Assembly: GCF_902459465.1 (NCBI RefSeq)
Contig: NC_047073.1
Coordinates: 13,066,444-13,130,443 of the forward strand
Direction of reading: 5' to 3'
Length of the DNA stretch: 64,000 nt
Source of the DNA: Asterias rubens
Taxonomy: Eukaryota; Echinodermata; Asteroidea; Forcipulatida; Asteriidae
Within the stretch, counting starts at the first letter, position 1. The number at the start of each line of letters is the position of its first letter. The notes under the pieces are model-generated. The model was not told the DNA's origin and did no database searches. It saw nothing but the letters and a program-made list of their open reading frames with translations. Positions 44,201 to 56,030 of the stretch are shown piece by piece. The translations under genes were made by a program, and so were the position numbers.

Positions 44201-47200
44201 TGTAAGACAGATATGGATAATGAATACCGATTCGGGCGAATTGAAGTGACATGTGAGGGCTATTCACACCCGGACGATGAATTCATCTTAAAAGGATCCT
44301 GTGGGGTAAGTCTCTACTAGAACCTATCAATTTCATATTAGAGAAAAGCTTGAATGAAAACAGCAACATGTCATCTTGGCTAAATTCATTTAAGTAGGAT
44401 TTGAAACTTTGCATTGTGGATATACAATGTAGAAAGGTTTGCAGTAACGCCATGTAATGTTAATCTCTGAATGAGTTGGGGTGGTTCTGAAAAGAACTGT
44501 TGGTTTCAGTATGCTCTGATCGTCTTCTGAATTAATTTCTGATCGTCTTCTAAATTCATTTAAAATTTGTTCAATCTTATTGAAGTCCAAACATGTTGTT
44601 GAGTAATTGTAGAGTGGAGGATTTAGGACTGTAGGCCCAAATAACATTTGCTTATCACAGGACCAGGCGTACCAATCTTATTCAAGTCCAAACATGTTGG
44701 TGTTGAGTGACCATAGAGAGAACAAAAGTGGAGAAATGAGGTTGCCAAAGCAGAAGAAGTAATGTTTTGAAAGGATTCTTAATTGTCTGAAAATTACTGC
44801 TCCTGTCATAGCTTAATTTTTGTTATTTAACATAGTTGTTTATCTTTCCAGTTGGAGTATACCTTGGACCTCACCAAGGAAGGTACACAGAAAAGTGGTT
44901 ACCAACGTCAGCATAGTTACTATGGCAACGATGGTTACCATAGTAACAGCTATAGCTACAAGAAGAGCTCCGGAATTGGTGATTGGATAACTCTAGCCAT
45001 CATCGGTGTTATCATCTATGGGATCTACAGGACCTGTATAGCTACCAGTACCAACGAATATCCTTTTTAAATGACGTCTGTGTTTGTAAAGGATCTTTCA
45101 TAAATACACCAGACAGTTAAAGCAATACTGATGGTTGTAGGTTGGTCACGTGATCATGTTCACCCAGTCTTGAGTGGTTGTTTAAGACTGGAGTTGTTTT
45201 AAAACATAGGGGGAATTGTTAATAAAAGCAAAAGTCATTTATTTCAATCTGGAAGCTCACTAATTATCAAGTTCACACACCAGGTCCAATCCTGAGATAA
45301 TATTTTGCTTAGAAAGTTTACTGACTCTAAATTTCATACCAGAACAAATCTGCCAGAAGAATATTTCCATCTGAAAGCTCACCGATTCTAAATTTCAAAC
45401 CAATACAAAATCCTTCCGAGAAATATTTCCACCTGAAAGCTCACTGATTCTATAGTTCATACCAGTACCAATCCTCCAGAGAAATATTTCAGTTTGAATT
45501 ACATGCAAATTCAAATGCATCTGAAGACAACCTGTCTAGCAGGTCTATTAACCATCACAAAAATAATCCACTATAGATGATTAAGTAACTGAACAGCTAT
45601 GTGGAAACTTAGGATTTAACCGATAGTGAACCTTTATGCACTATATAAATACATTGGTTGCGTTCGTTAAGCCTCCCTGGGTCTACCCCGGTGTGTGGCG
45701 TTTTTTTTTACCAGGACAAATGTGGGTAATTATCTGCACTCATTTGTCCTGGGAAAAAAAAAACGTCACACACCGAGGTCGACCCAGGGAAGCTAAACGA
45801 ACGCACCCATTATTATTATTTACATGCATACAGAGTGAACTAACGACGATTATTTATGAAGCATTTGAAACCTTAACACATTCCCACTCCAGACAATCCA
45901 GATGATGGCTACCCTAGGCCAGCTGGTCATGGCACAGGCGCTGGGGGAAACCCCCCACCACCAGGATTCAGACCGGGCTATGGAGGATCGGATAGCTGCT
46001 CTGGTTCAAGAGGAGGGGGCTATGGCGCAGGACGGGGTGCTGGTGGGGGAGTGGGTGGAGGTGGATTCTGGTCTGGAGCTGCAACAGGTGGAATGCTGGG
46101 CTACTTATTTGGGAGCAGAGGAAAGTAAGTTGTAGTTCAGTGTGTAGCTATAAACAATAATAACTATGTTTCGAAAACCACTGAAAAATATTTCTCCAGT
46201 TCACCATTTAGCTCTTGGCATTTTGAATGGAGAATTTTTCTTGGTATTTTCCGCAAGTTTACTTCTTGTAGGAAAACCATTGTTGACTGAAAAGTACATA
46301 AAACTAGAACAAAACCTCCTGGAAAAGATAGAAGTTGCTGAACTCATCAAGAACCGGGCCTAGAACTTTGATCTTGAATATTGGGCACAGCAATTTCCCC
46401 TGGTAAGGGGCACTGCAATGAGGAAAATGTAAAAATTTTATTGGAACTTTGCAAAGGGCACCACAGAAAAAGCAAATAGCACCACAGCCAGCATAGCAAT
46501 TGCTGTGGGTGCTGTTGGGTTTTTTGGGTCCTGAAAAAAAAAGTAAGTTAGACATTGGGAGATGGGAGCTATTTTATTGGCACATTTGAAATGACCCACA
46601 TACTCTAAATCATGGAGAGATTAGGATAATGTAACTAGGTGAAAATGTCGCTAGGGCAATTTTTATACCATTTTATTTTATTGTGTGTTATGAAAGCAGT
46701 TTGAAAACCCTTGTTCCTTTGCCTCTCTTTACAGTCGTGGTTATGGTTACGGCGCACCCACTTATGGTCGCCGGGGTTACGGGAACAGTGGATTTTTCGG
46801 CGGGGGTGGAGGCGGTGGTGGGTTTGGAGGAGGAGGCTTCAGCGGGGGAGGTTCAACAGGCACAAGAACATCATCTGGTAAGTTCTGATATCCACCTCCT
46901 TACTGTACAGTCAATTTAACCAATAGCTGCAGACTTGCCATGTAAATCATTCGTTATCGTTATTCGTGTGCGCGTTCAGAACTACAAAAACAATGACAAT
47001 TAAGTTGGTAAGTCTGCTGCCTCCTTGCATTCAAAGGTCCCCCCTCCGCCCCATTCATGAAACTGCTAAAGCAGACAGTTTTGCTGAATAACATTTTGCT
47101 AAAAAGCCAAAATGAGCAGCACTCCAGTTACAGATGGTACTTATGACATTGTCTTTGGGTGTTAACAGTCTTCTGGTAAGCATTTATTTTGGTTTGTGTT

Positions 47201-47561
47201 CAGCTCCTTTTTTGTCCGTAACCATAGTGATGTTAGGCCCAGTGATTTTGAATTCTGTCTTTAAAATTGTGAATATAGTGCACATATCAATGGGAGACTT
47301 TTGGGATGCTGGCAGCAGCAGATATGATCACTGTCCTTTTTGATGGCTCCGAGCGTACACGCACACGCTATTGCGCGCGTAGGTCCGAGATTGCGCACTA
47401 CTGACGAGAGCTGTCAAAAAGGACTGCCCAAAAGTCTTCCCTTGCCCTCTGATTTTAGAAATGCTTTCAAAGCTGCAGTTGGGACAAACTTAGCAAATTA
47501 TTTGACCATTTTGAATCTGTTGTTTTAACTTTTAGGATTTGGTGGAACAAGAAGGCGATAG
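41247..47561 (+). CDS. SARAF: SARAF (store-operated calcium entry-associated regulatory factor, TMEM66)
   Basis: Eight exons: 41247-41328, 42039-42130, 42718-42810, 44195-44305, 44852-45047, 45893-46124, 46735-46877 and 47536-47561, all in consistent phase, giving 324 residues (human 339). A signal peptide covers about residues 1-22. The lumenal part has LKCIGGSAGCSAFKP, CRNQGSDGYDIQWECKTDMD, CEGYSHPDDEFILKGSCGLE, all aligning with human SARAF including its cysteines. A transmembrane helix runs at about 171-187. The cytosolic part is Gly/Pro-rich with PPPPGFRPGYGG, GFWSGAATGGMLGYLFGS (human GFWTGLGTGGILGYLFGS), and ends TSSGFGGTRRR (human TASGYGGTRRR). The family sits in the ER membrane and promotes slow inactivation of STIM1-ORAI calcium entry. 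The exon 5 donor (GTACCA) is weak; read-through would end at TAA 45068-45070. Confidence 0.95.
41630..41820. mobile_element. MITE family R2, right half only, SARAF intron 1
   Basis: Begins near the central hairpin (TTGACTCCCATAAATGGCC) and continues to CAAGGCAACGTGTTCCTTTAAT, the R2 right end with TTTAA. The left half is missing. Confidence 0.8.
42138..42323. mobile_element. foldback element R6, copy 2, SARAF intron 2
   Basis: Starts GCCCGGTTCATACTTCCTGG eight bases after the exon 2 donor and ends AGTCTGAACTCAACTGGGCT. The inner words TGACATCACAAATTCGCAAC and GCGAAACATTCGCTGCGAAT match copy 1 at 37073-37215. Confidence 0.78.
42834..43180 (-). mobile_element. MITE family R1, copy g, SARAF intron 3
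   Basis: A reverse copy starting 24 bases after the exon 3 donor: CTTTAAAGACACTGGACACT ... AGTGTCCACCGCTTTAAAG. The internal hairpin lies at about 42998-43035. A tRNA-like SINE fragment (CATGGGCGTGAATCCCACC) follows at about 43190-43320. Confidence 0.88.
43917..44115 (-). mobile_element. SINE, reverse truncated copy, SARAF intron 3
   Basis: CACGACCCAACACATGGGAC, AGTGTCTTGCTTAGGGAGAC, ACTCTGCTGATCAGAAACAC and CCAGAGCTTGAGTCTGGTGC are the complement of the SINE head and body. It ends 80 bases before SARAF exon 4. Confidence 0.75.
45240..45500. repeat. 61-bp degenerate tandem repeat, SARAF intron 5
   Basis: Units share CTGAAAGCTCACTGATTC, AAATTTCATACCAGTAC and GAGAAATATTTCCA. Unit starts fall near 45249, 45311, 45371 and 45433, about 61-62 bp apart. 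Confidence 0.8.
45656..45807. mobile_element. 150-bp foldback element R5, copy 2, SARAF intron 5
   Basis: GCGTTCGTTAAGCCTCCCTG at the left faces AGGGAAGCTAAACGAACGC at the right, with CCAGGACAAATG facing CATTTGTCCTGG inside. More diverged than copy 1. It ends about 85 bases before the exon 6 acceptor. Confidence 0.85.
46960..47450. mobile_element. fragments of foldback family R4, SARAF intron 7
   Basis: GTAAGTCTGCTGCC (about 47009) and GTCCCCCCTCC, then CAATGGGAGACTTTTGGGAT (about 47289) facing GGACTGCCCAAAAGTCTTCC (about 47421). An R3-like piece lies between them at about 47050-47120. Confidence 0.6.
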
Positions 47562-47597
47562 TTGGAGAGGGTCACCTTGCAATCCGTGGATATTAGA

Positions 47598-47603
47598 AAT
47601 AAA
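47598..47603 (+). terminator. SARAF polyadenylation signal
   Basis: Canonical AATAAA 37 bases after the TAG stop, predicting a very short 3'UTR of about 50-65 bases. Confidence 0.65.
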
Positions 47604-47744
47604 GCTGTGAGAGACAAAGACACCCAGAGGACCACTGACGAGGACCAATGAATTTAGCAATTGCCCGGTAACACAATAATGAAATAAGTCTAGTGGTTTT
47701 GTAACCACATTCCAGTAAAATTTACTGGTGTATTATATAGCTTT

Positions 47745-47848
47745 CCAATGGGAGACTTTTGAGACGCCGAGGAGGAGAGGAGACATAACGGTCCTTTTTT
47801 GCAGGTCAGAACTGTGAAAAGGACCGTCCAAAAGTCTCCTATTTTACA
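47745..47848. mobile_element. foldback family R4, short copy after SARAF
   Basis: CAATGGGAGACTTTTGAGAC (about 47748) and ACGGTCCTTTTTTGCAG face CTGTGAAAAGGACCGTCC and AAAAGTCTCCTAT (about 47829). Confidence 0.72.
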
Positions 47849-47849
47849 T

Positions 47850-49498
47850 ACTCAGTAAATTTCAATAAATATTAAAAACAAAAACATGGCAACAGTTTCC
47901 ATTCACTTTAGTTACCCACTTGTACCTGACCCCTAGCAATGGTTTAGCACTCACTGTGCCTGTGGTCAGTCTTTTATACAAGTACTTGTCCATAGCATAT
48001 TGAAAGAGTGGCGATGATAGACCTTTTTTGACTGGAATAATATACAGGGTTCGGTAACAGTAGCCACAATAATATTCTACCCTCATTTTCAGTATACCTT
48101 TTGGCATTTTACGCTAAGCAACGCAACTGACAAATTTTGCAGTTAATTGTTATACTTCTTAAAACAATGCAAAAAGTACAAGCATTAAACAAAATCACCT
48201 TTAATAAGAAAACATTGAAATGAAAAATGCCAAGTGCCTCAATGTTTTAGTAATTTTTAAGAACTCTTAAAGTGTAACAAATAAATTATTTTATTTTGTT
48301 GCCTTAAAGTAGCTTGAATAAAGTAGTCTGTAAAGACAAAAATAATTCTATCACACAAAATAATAATATTGTAAAATATGTACATAAACCTTACACACTT
48401 TTATCACTTACTATGTTTTAAAGATTATGATAGAAACTGGTTCAGATATTAAACTAAGTATTTTTTAGGTGCTGGAGCGAATGATTTGTACAGTAGCCCT
48501 TTTCAACCTGCCATGTGCTCACCACCTGGGCCAAATTGCATCGAGCTGCGTAAGCACAAGAAAAAGCTAAGCACAAAAAAGCAGCTAAGCAAAATAATTT
48601 AAAAAATAGTTTTGCTTTGCAGAAAATTTTCAAACAACATCTTCTGATTAAGCAACTCTTTGAAATTTGGCCCTGTTTGGGTTTTGCTATGGCAGTCAGT
48701 GTTTGTTTTATGGTAATGGTGTTTGTAAGAAAGAATAAGTGCGATGATCACTTCTTATTTCATAATAATTCTATTTTGGTCACGTATTTATCACTTATTT
48801 ATCTTTTGTACAGTATTAAGACTATCTTGATTAAAACGAGTTACTCATCCTAACTTAGGCTTAGCGGCTAGCCATACAATTTTAATATCTCCTAGGACTA
48901 GTCCTAAGTTAGGACTAGTCCTAACTCTTTGTGAAATCGACCCCAGGACTTGCAACCACAAGGTTGTGGGTTCGAATCCAACCAAGCTAACCGCACATTG
49001 CACAATGACTAGAACAAGCATTGTTGTCTAGGAATCACAATTTCCAGTGAATCACAAAGAACCAATGTTTGTGTTTTAAGAGATTTTTTTGGGGCAGGCT
49101 TGGTGTTAATATCCCCTTTTGTTGGATTTAACCGAGTTCCTTTGACAGGAAGACCATCTAAACAAACTAACAAGCAGTCGGTTGCCTTCACTTTGCCTGG
49201 TGTCAAAAGTCAATACAATTTGTTGGTTGGCTCTAAGTGTAATTTTCACCATTTCAAATTTATTTACTACATACATGGCAGCTTAAGCATTTACTAATAT
49301 TCAAAGTATTTTCCTTCATTATTCAAGATGATTTTAACTTTTGTTGAGAATGTTATGTTTCGAGCTCTGTCAGACAGAAGTGCAACAATAAAAAAGTAAA
49401 ATTTAATTTTATTGTCTTGGTTTATCTATATTTCTTATTGGTAATAAAGTACTTATCATATCAAGACTATGACCGGAACCTTAATTTCATGGACCTGC
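47850..49498. other. gene-free stretch
   Basis: Holds an R3 relative (48528-48675), a palindromic CTAGGACTAGTCCTAAGTTA tract (about 48893-48925) and a tRNA-like SINE head with perfect box B GGTTCGAATCC (about 48970). No gene recognised. Confidence 0.5.
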
Positions 49499-49942
49499 TT
49501 AAAGGAACACGTTGCCTTGGATCGGGCGAGTTGGACGATAAAAAGCGTTTGTAACCGTTTGTTATAAAATGCATATGGGTAGAAAGATGTTGTAAAAGTA
49601 GAATACAATGATCTACACAAATTTCACTCAAAATTGCGTGGTTTTGCTTTTACTGTGCGCACTAACACGGTCGGCCATTTATGGGAGTCAAAAATTTGAC
49701 TCCCATATATGACTAACACGGTCGGCCATTTATGGGAGTCAAAAATTTGAATCCCATATATGGCCGACCGTGTTAGTCGACGATGTAAAACGAAAACCAC
49801 GCAATTTGGAGTCATATTTGTGTAGATCATTGTGTTTTACTTTTACAACATCTTTCTACCCATAATATGCATTTTATAAAAAACGGTTACTGAACGCTTT
49901 TCAAAGACCAACTCGACCGATCCAAGGCAACGTGTTCCTTTA
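49499..49942. mobile_element. MITE family R2, copy 2 (TTAA on both sides)
   Basis: GCTTAAAGGAACACGTTGCC at the left and GGCAACGTGTTCCTTTAACC at the right, so TTAA flanks the inverted repeats exactly. The central hairpin part (GACTAACACGGTCGGCCATT) is duplicated at about 49660-49760, which lengthens this copy. Confidence 0.9.
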
Positions 49943-50601
49943 ACCACATAAAGTATTCTAGCCCAACAAAATAATGAACGCAGAATTGGTCCGAAATAAT
50001 TTAATTACAGATTATGTTAGATTTTATCTGCGTGATTACTTCTAAAGCATTCACGTGTGGCAGGCTGTGTGCCTAACAACACAATGCACTTTTGAGGAGA
50101 ACATTGCAGAATCTACTAATTAAATTATTTTACACCGAAAAAACATCCTCCAAAAAAATACTAATCTTTTCAGAATTATTGAAAATTTGTGCTAATGAAG
50201 TTGTGTACTCTTCCTCTGAATACATAACACTATTTGAAAAAATAAGATTATGACAATTATAAATAAACATGACAAGCGACGACGTGAAATATCAACCCTG
50301 ACAGAAATGTTCCAGTTAGACTATTCTCACAATTAAATAGCATAAATGGCTTCGACCATTATGCAACATAAGAAATCCCAAGACAGTGATGTGAAGTCAT
50401 CTTGAAAACAACTAGCAAGGACAACATCAACAAGATCGCCGAACATTAATGGGCAGGGGCGGGGCAAGAAAAGAGATGGGGACTCTGCAAGAGAATGGGT
50501 TAAACCATCTCAACCAATCGCAGTCTTCAACTTGTCTTTACATGACAACTTGCGTTATCCGACCTCTACTAATTACTAGCTTTTTTTAGATGGGCAATAC
50601 T

Positions 50602-50842
50602 GGGGCCAATTTCATAGAGCTGCTTAAGCCAAAAATTTGGTTAAGCACGAAAATAGCTTGCTAATTTTACACAGGTTACTGGCCAAAATGTCATGCCAAA
50701 TACATTGCTTGTGACTGGTATTGAGCTATTGTTAGCATAACAATTGAGTGGGGTCTTGGCCGGTATTCTGATTTTACTAAGCATGGGTTATTTTGCTTAA
50801 GCAGAATTCTTTGCTTAAGCAGCTCTATGAAATTTGGCCCTG
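50602..50842. mobile_element. MITE family R3, full copy
   Basis: GGGCCAATTTCATAGAGCTG at the left and CAGCTCTATGAAATTTGGCC at the right, with TTGCTTGTGACTGGTATTGA inside. Confidence 0.85.
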
Positions 50843-52021
50843 GTGTGTGTGTACTGACAGATTTACCTAAGCGTTATAGTGTTACGATTAGATACAGGGC
50901 AATAGACCTACCTGTGCCATTCACCAAAATAATAGCAAAGATACAAGAAGAAGCATACCACTGGAAACATAAGATATATTTTCAAAAACGGCAATGGTTT
51001 TACAGACAAATTAATGGTTGTTCAGGGGGAAAATATAGGACCATGTATTTTCTATTGTTGTGTTGCCTCATAATGAAGTAAAACAAATTTTATATCGAAG
51101 AGGTGAATATCGCGCAAGTGAACTTTAAAAAATTAGATACGGCAATTTTTTGTCCTCACCTTAATCCGGCGACGACTCTATAATGTACGTTCACATACCA
51201 CATATCCATAGATTTTTAACTCCCATCTCCGGGCTCAGCCTCGTGAGAATGAGAGTCGTCAGCTCAGAGTTCTTCTTGCAAAGTTCACGAAATAGTCCCT
51301 GGAGTCCCATAATGTCTCTTGAAGCTTGGCCGAACGACGAGAACTCACTGTTCGGGAGCTATACAGCTGTTGACTGCCGGTCTGTCTTCAGTCGTGTACT
51401 CAACACCAAAGTTATGTTGTTGTCCTGTTTGTAGTTTGAACATGGAGGTAGAATGTGTCTGCCTCCATGTTTGAAGTATGAGAGCTAACTCATTCTTGGA
51501 ACTTGTTAAAAGGAATGGCTTAACCATGAAACTGTTCTAGTTGTACGCCTACTGCAGCAGTTGTGTGTGTTATATAACACACTTCCATACGTGTAGCAAA
51601 ATGTCACTCTCCAAAAAGTTAGTGTCCCTCCAACAAGTCTTCTTTAGATCATTAATACTGCAATGAAAAGCTCCCGATATTAGTCCAATAATTATCTACA
51701 AAGTTCCTCGTGAATGTGCCACTGTCTGCTCCTACATTCCTAGTCAGACACACGATGTACAAATCCAAAGCAAGATGCAAGAATTTGCAGCCATAATCCT
51801 GTTGTTCCAGTTCGCTGCGGCCATCATTATAATAATGACCGTGCAGTTCATGTGACAAAAGTGCTTCAAATTTGGGCGCTACAAAAGCTTCTCATTTGCA
51901 TAACACTGTTGAATGGTGCAGCTGTGCTTAGGAATGTGTCGTGTGAATAATGATATGCACATTATCGTTATCGTCTGCTCAGAACTCAGATGGCTAGCCA
52001 CTGTAGCTAGCCATGCAATTG

Positions 52022-52152
52022 AGGCCGTGTCCGAAACGACGACTTCGGCTACAGCTACGTCTAGATCAGCGCGTCTACCAGTGTTAAAGAATAGGCAGAC
52101 GCGCGCGATCTAGCCGTAGCTGTAGCCGAAGTCGCCGTTTCGGACACGGCCT
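52022..52152. mobile_element. foldback element R7 with long near-perfect arms
   Basis: GAGGCCGTGTCCGAAACGAC at the left faces CGTTTCGGACACGGCCTTA at the right, and CGACTTCGGCTACAGCTACG faces GTAGCTGTAGCCGAAGTCG. The arms are about 50 bp with GATCTAG/CTAGATC near the loop. One copy seen. Confidence 0.85.
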
Positions 52153-52527
52153 TAAGTGTAAAAAAAAGTAAACTGGTCCCCTGTCTTTGGCATTACCAGT
52201 GATTTCCAGCGATTTCATTGGACACAATAATTTCATTGGATAAACGGCAGTGACGTAAGCTTTCAAAGTGATTTGATTGGTCTGAGGTGATTGATGGTGG
52301 AGCTGACAAACATTACATCAGGCCAATCAAAAGACAGATATGGAATCCTTACTTTCGGGGCGTCTGTAGTGTGCACTGTGTATTAGGTACAGTACATGTA
52401 GGCCCGTATTGTTGTGTATTATTATGTAGACAGGATTTAACTCGATTCTCAATTTGAAACAAATGACCAATTGAAATGTCAATAATAACATCGAAGTCTT
52501 ATAATTATTTAGCACCGTATAATATAA

Positions 52528-52690
52528 TGGTTTACAAGGTGCATTCAGCAGCCACAACCAGGAACACCGGGGCAAACCCCTTATCTTTTCGATAAGTGCA
52601 CTGGGTTCTTTTACATGCGTTACACAACACATGGGGCCACACACTCAGCTGATTTAGTGCTCTTTACCGCTCGGCCACGACACTTCCACG
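52528..52690 (-). mobile_element. SINE, reverse copy
   Basis: GGTTTACAAGGTGCATTCAG, TGCACTGGGTTCTTTTACAT, CAACACATGGGGCC and CTTTACCGCTCGGCCACGAC are complements of SINE body and head. Confidence 0.78.
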
Positions 52691-53079
52691 GCCACGACAT
52701 CACAAAATAAATCTCGATGGAAACTAGTAATGCTGTTTATTGCACATAGTTTTGCCTCGTTATAACGTGGCTTTATGGCTGTTTGCACGCTTTGTTTATT
52801 GTTATAAAACTTGTCACTTACATTGTCTAACTCCCAGAAACAACAAGCAGGCGAGAATCCAAACCAAACTAATCCTTCGAAGACTCGTCATATGTTTGTC
52901 CATCTATTCATTCAATTGTTGGGAAGACTTACACAATTACATTTCTTTTATTTACGTCATCCTTATGGCTGAGAACTTTGATTGAAACCACTAATTCTAC
53001 GATGCAGAAAATACTACATTTTCAGAATAATTAGGGTTGATTTAAAAAAAAAAATCATTTTTGTTTTGAGTTAGTTTAC

Positions 53080-53392
53080 GATGTCTCCCTTATTTTCGCG
53101 TAAAAACCAAGCTTGAAGTTTGTTCCATGTTTTTAACGCGCCAAAATTGAGCCATCTTGATTGACCACTTTGAGCGCGCGCGCTTTCGTGAGTTTGAAAA
53201 AGACGCAATTTCCGTCCGTCCGCGCACGTGAGGGACGGATTGTGCTCTGCGCCCGTCTTCTCGGAACGCGCGCGCCCAAAGTAGTAAATTCCTTTCATTC
53301 TATATCTATGATTCCTTTATCGTGTATGCTTAGGCGCGTTAAAAACAACAAACTTCAAGCTTGGTTTTACACGAAAATACAGGGAGACATCA
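53080..53392. mobile_element. about 310-bp inverted-repeat element upstream of the receptor gene
   Basis: GATGTCTCCCTTATTTTCG and CCAAGCTTGAAGTTTGTT at the left face AACAAACTTCAAGCTTGG and CGAAAATACAGGGAGACATC at the right, followed inward by AACGCGCC / GGCGCGTT. The centre is GC-rich (GCGCGCGC at 53173 and 53269, CCGTCCGTCCGCGCACG at about 53214). It ends about 200 bp before the receptor start codon, so it may overlap the promoter. Confidence 0.82.
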
Positions 53393-53588
53393 TAAATCAA
53401 CAACTCCAACTGCAGTTTTTTGTTAATTTTTACTGGTGTACCATATTAGTATTGAAAACTATTAGTCTGCAAAGTAGTCTGTTGTGCATCTTAGAATTAG
53501 TCGTTTCAATAAAAGTTTTCAGTCCTTTTGGATGACGCAAATAATAGCAATGTAGTTGTGGAAATATTCCCAACAATTAAAGGAATAT

Positions 53589-56030
53589 ATGGACAAACAT
53601 TGGACATATCGTCAAAGGATTAATTTGGTTTGGACTCTCGCCTGCTTGTTGTTGCTGATCAGACAATGTAAGTATTCTAACAATAAACAAAAATCAAATA
53701 TTCATTCATTCATTTTTTTTTTACCAACTGGCAGCACAACAAACTGTGATTACAAGAGTAAACAAATATTGGGGAAAAAATGTTGCACAGATCATAAAGT
53801 CACGTTCACTTCTGCTCTCACATTTAACTTTGCTACTTCCATTGCATTCAGTACTTTTGCAGTAAGTTTTGTGTGAATATGGATGGGCGTTTTATAATGC
53901 TTCATTTAGCCTTCATTATGCAGAGCCCGAATCTACAGGTAAACAGGTAAACAGGTAAGGAGACAAAACAATGTCTGTCACTATACTATGTGCAGCTATA
54001 GGCAGGATAGGCCTAATATAAACTATATTTATTTTGCAACCGAATAATAAATTGTGTCTCTTTTTAATACGAAGGTGGAGCCCTTGACTTGAGAGACAAG
54101 CAGGCTGAGCAGAGTTCAACCAACGGCGGGTACATTGCAAAACACGCTATCGACGGGGGTCAGAACTCAATTTCGGTTACAGGTATACTTTTTATAATTA
54201 TATAGGTTAACCTACAGAAGTTGTGTACGATTTAATAAATTAACTGCTAATAAACCGAGGCTTGGGGCGTTTGTAAAAAAAAAAAAGGAATATTCACGAT
54301 CTTCATCGCCAACATCTTCACCACACCTGATTTACAGTAGGCCTACACCATTTTCACCACAACCAATTTAAACAATACACCATATTCACCATGCCCCATT
54401 TACAGTATATTCACCACAACCCATTTACCCTACACCATCTTCACCACCCCCCTTTTAGTTTACAGTACACCATCTTTACTACACCCATTTACAATTTATC
54501 ATTTTCACCACAACTATTATCACAAAAGATCTACACTACCATGTGCAAAGCAATTTTAAATACCGTCTTCAACACAACACCATAATAACGATAATCAACA
54601 TCTTCACTACATCTATGATCTACATCACCAGTACAATTTCTGCATACACACCTACATCTGCCGACACCCCGAGTGATCTGTTTTGATCCTAGCAGTTACC
54701 CCGATCCAATGACCCTGACCCTGACCCTGATGACCCTAACCATTACGTTTAAAACACGAGATGGTTTTCGGAACATGGTGTTCGGAACATTGGGAACTCC
54801 GAACATCTTCACCACACCTTTATCACCATCGCGAACTTGACCACCCTCTTTTACCACCCCTTATGTTTTATTAACAATCTTCACCACACTATCACGTAAT
54901 CATCACCAATGTGCTGTGTTACTCTGATACTACGTTCCTTCACCATGTCTTAACTTTTCCTTTCCCCCCAGTGGCTGAAGTTAAACCATGGTGGAGAGTT
55001 GACCTTGGTGAAGCCTACTGCTTGAAACAAATATCTCTGAAAGTAAGAGTTGACTGTTGCGGTAAGTTTATGTTGACGTTTAAGCCCAATTCCTTTAGGT
55101 GTAGAGAATACAGACGTCACCAGTCACGTTTAGAGTCATTGTGGGTTTTTGTTTTCTTTCAGGTTAGAGGTATTATAGTAGGTGTGTACGTTCCGAAAAT
55201 TTAGGAATACACAAACATTATGAAATGTACAAAAATTATAATTCGGAACTCGGCAAACTCCCACAAGGGGGATATCAAAACCAAGCTGGCAACAGCCTAA
55301 CGCCAATGAAAAACATTGGTTTAACGTCTATAATTATGAATTGCACAAAATCAACAATACTTAGATTAGTCATTGTGAAATCAGCAGTTATAGCTTGTAG
55401 GATTTGAACTTAAAACCTTATCATTACAAGTTTTGCAGTCTTACTACTTGACTTATGTGAATGTGTTCCCAGGCTCACCGCGCCCATTTCCTGTTCATCC
55501 ACTTTGTTAATTTCATGTAATCGAAATGTGGGTAACTTTGGGAAAAAACAGCATTTGATGACAACACAGCAATTCCACAAAATAAAAGAAAATACTTTTC
55601 TTACGGTGTCGTTACTTTCTCGAAATAAATTATAAGAACAATATTTACTGCTCAAAGTGAGGGTGTTTTCTTCTCTGACAAAAGGTCTTTGCAACTGACT
55701 TTGTAATTCCACACCATTCCTTATTCATGGGTTAATATCGAAAGTCAAGACAACTCATAACCATCTACTTTGTATTTGCAGCTAACAGACTCGACCAAGC
55801 TACAGTGAGGGCAGGCTTCAGCACAGACCACTACCTCAACCGGTTTATCGGCCCTCGTGTATCAATCAACGCGTCCGGCTTGGGAGCATTGTTGCCGTTC
55901 GTGCCCAGTCCGCTCGTCACGGCTCGTTATGTCAGCGTCAATCATGATAAGACCTCCATCAAGATTGTAGCAATGGCAGAAGTCATGGTAGACGAACTCC
56001 TTGATACAGACACGGAAGCTGAAGTAACAG
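53589..56030 (+). CDS. receptor exons 1-4: signal peptide and F-type lectin (fucolectin-like) domain
   Basis: Exon 1 encodes a signal peptide with hydrophobic core LVWTLACLLLLI. Exons 2-4 encode an F-type lectin fold: AEQSSTNGGYIAKHAIDGG, then PWWRVDLGEAYCLKQ, then RVDCCANRLDQATVRAG, ending in ARYVSVN...KIVAMAEVMV. The RxDxxxxR part of the fucose-binding signature is kept (R-V-D-C-C-A-N-R). A histidine is not found 24-25 residues before that arginine, where the classical motif has one, so sugar binding is uncertain. Intron 2 carries a degenerate TTCACCACA-type tandem repeat (about 54280-54620). Confidence 0.82.

Larger units (their letters stand above)
49943..53079. other. gene-free stretch before the receptor gene
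   Basis: Contains R3 (50602-50842), a CATGGAGGTAGA hairpin (51434-51475), foldback R7 (52022-52152) and a reverse SINE (52528-52690). ORFs are short and unrecognised. Confidence 0.5.
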
